DNA of 49,547 bases from a virus: positions 1 through 49,547 of IMG/VR virus record IMGVR_UViG_3300025030_000025; one strand, given 5' to 3'. Within the stretch, counting starts at the first letter, position 1. The number at the start of each line of letters is the position of its first letter. The notes under the pieces are model-generated. The model saw only the letters and a program-made list of their open reading frames with translations. It was not told where the DNA came from and made no database searches. The translations under genes and the position numbers were made by a program. Shown one piece after another: positions 49,501 to 49,547 of the stretch.

Positions 49501-49547
49501 TTACGTCCTTCTATAAATGCTTGATTATCAGATAAGGTTTCTTTAAC
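46521..49547 (-). CDS. Giant internal virion/ejection-like protein, C-terminal part
   Basis: Continues from 1-1150 across the circle; bases 49421-49547 repeat 1-127. There is no stop from 49547 to 46521, so the annotated start is the ATG at 1150. This part begins with a Pro/Ser/Thr-rich linker (49200-49420), contains the dispersed repeat at 49240, then is mainly helical. A Gly-rich LSYNPTGGLGNLIGGV stretch near residue 985 may be a membrane-active or channel segment. The C-terminus is a charged coiled coil ending in RNKYLGK. Fits a DNA-ejection protein. Confidence 0.85.
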   Translation of the reverse strand, partial: VKETLSDNQAFIEGRNTKLIPDAEKATSNLPSLEEVKIVADNSNLGQAIKSGKVTTEIKPNNSPISSTELQGKEIVPKPIESIGSSITEQPKPSNSSVFGEEIPTETKLNTTDIIKEASTELNDKPINIAQKSIKIDDKVYSAPEAINHKQSWDKAVEQLGAGEVSKAFAEGRISVLDEQGNWKSLNKKEEIKPVEEVKPTDAAPEETTFGATLLPADFSLKNMKSNFTENTETIKNVLSQGARLVYEGTRDFKDWSAQMSKLYGDAIQPHLQRVWLQTQGLAKDDRNQFGQDLLKYASEKNIIPSKFTRAGRELMVENATANIREMINKKASQEDFNKAVKQTMFDSPEQQNRFEELHNKKIQESKTGRKILNTDELIEYKNLKKQSQGGLKSSVINNVRIPFQVVEEVPILKAIYQTYFEAGRTAEIEKIKLTNNFTTLAEESRRSTGSRYDDNIIKALSGEKVTLTSAEEKFVGVLKDFINEAKQFKEKIKSNYDLPHKPRGLVEAYRKSGLLDALKEKMKKADPEEVNNMVNNFGSDKMFDPNSLTRFGRTENPTMDILQRLEGYIDIFTLQKHLEPVVPIVRRLETAMYNAGLINNTTWSKNYLKELFGEDFNTGMQGNKQFKTAMNILNNVASIRYLSYNPTGGLGNLIGGVLQNVTSKDITAKELAIGTKRLGTGQGFDILTERGIVDVPLLDKTLTAKDMKRSGTDLAKAVASPYQFYSAGEQIIQGQFYLGKLTPEEFRTKIISASRDRQILEGKAAAQGGYHRGMRPSIVRTTLGKSAMKFRLWVPAVLESKVQKIISAGRLVESVWKGKNNITMKDKANLKASLKEITTLGSAVLILNELPDDTKKFLSDALSNAYGFMKGEYWARQTQNLIPAAQTVTELSIALSEAGSGSVYEQDSDYGKKGESKAIGTLKRLAPTVIKPLVKEEIDEDIIEIRELQKEVNDLKKLVMDGDVSLRGELKVAEIQLEIAKKKSPSYIIKQIQNQREQSIRNKYLGK
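49240..49357. repeat. Dispersed repeat, copy in coding linker
   Basis: ATTTCTTCCCCGAAAACGG at 49240-49258 is identical to 39025-39043. CCTTGAAGCTCTGTGGAAGA at 49333 matches the second module of that copy in most positions. In this copy it encodes part of a Ser/Pro-rich linker of the giant protein. Confidence 0.5.
49421..49547. repeat. Right copy of 127-bp terminal overlap
   Basis: Exact copy of 1-127. It should be removed once when the molecule is closed. Confidence 0.9.

Noticed and set aside
1-49547. crAss-like phage or diversity-generating element
   Set aside because: Genome is half the usual crAss size with no RNA polymerase-like giant gene, and no reverse transcriptase or template repeat is present.

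Overview
The window is a circular double-stranded DNA phage genome of about 49.42 kb, opened inside a large virion gene. Bases 1-127 recur exactly at 49421-49547, the signature of a circular assembly. The late minus-strand genes (large terminase, portal, scaffold, coat, gp10-like tail protein, a 1349-residue internal protein) and the lack of a tape measure or sheath point to a podovirus. No integrase was seen. The host is probably in the Bacteroidota/Chlorobiota group: two minus-strand promoters have the layout TTGACA-N16-TATATTTG, which fits the TAnnTTTG -7 element of that group. Shine-Dalgarno sites are common and tail and lysis genes carry Gram-negative signal peptides, so a relative that uses Shine-Dalgarno initiation is plausible. 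This is inference.

Layout. Minus strand, reading down from about 18.5 kb through the circle junction to 40.7 kb: an unassigned 192-residue gene, a repeat-rich AT-rich gap, two small genes, a late promoter, then terminase, portal, scaffold, coat, head-tail and tail genes, the giant internal protein, two exported fibre-like proteins, and a lysis block with holin-like and DUF5675 genes. A strong terminator closes it at 40613-40650. Plus strand, 18.9 to 40.2 kb: a divergent control region, small early genes, a ubiquitin-like block (Ubl, multi-zinc-ribbon protein, E1-like ThiF protein, JAMM protease), a replication and recombination block (exonuclease, ERF annealing protein, SSB-like protein, DnaB-like helicase), the cassette array described next, and a block with a ribbon-helix-helix regulator, MazG-like protein, DNA methyltransferase and RusA.

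The main discovery is at 32.05-36.64 kb: eleven small gene cassettes separated by eleven integron attC-like sites, with no integrase, i.e. a phage-borne CALIN. Each site has RYYYAAC/GTTRRRY-like ends, paired 2L/2R arms, and unpaired T and G bases on the 2R arm. In ten cassettes the ribosome binding site and start codon sit inside the attC loop, so the ORF reads through 2R and 1R. In five the stop codon is the TAA of the terminal RYYYAAC. The array starts exactly at the stop codon of the helicase gene. The second system of interest is the ubiquitin-like block at 21.5-25.2 kb.
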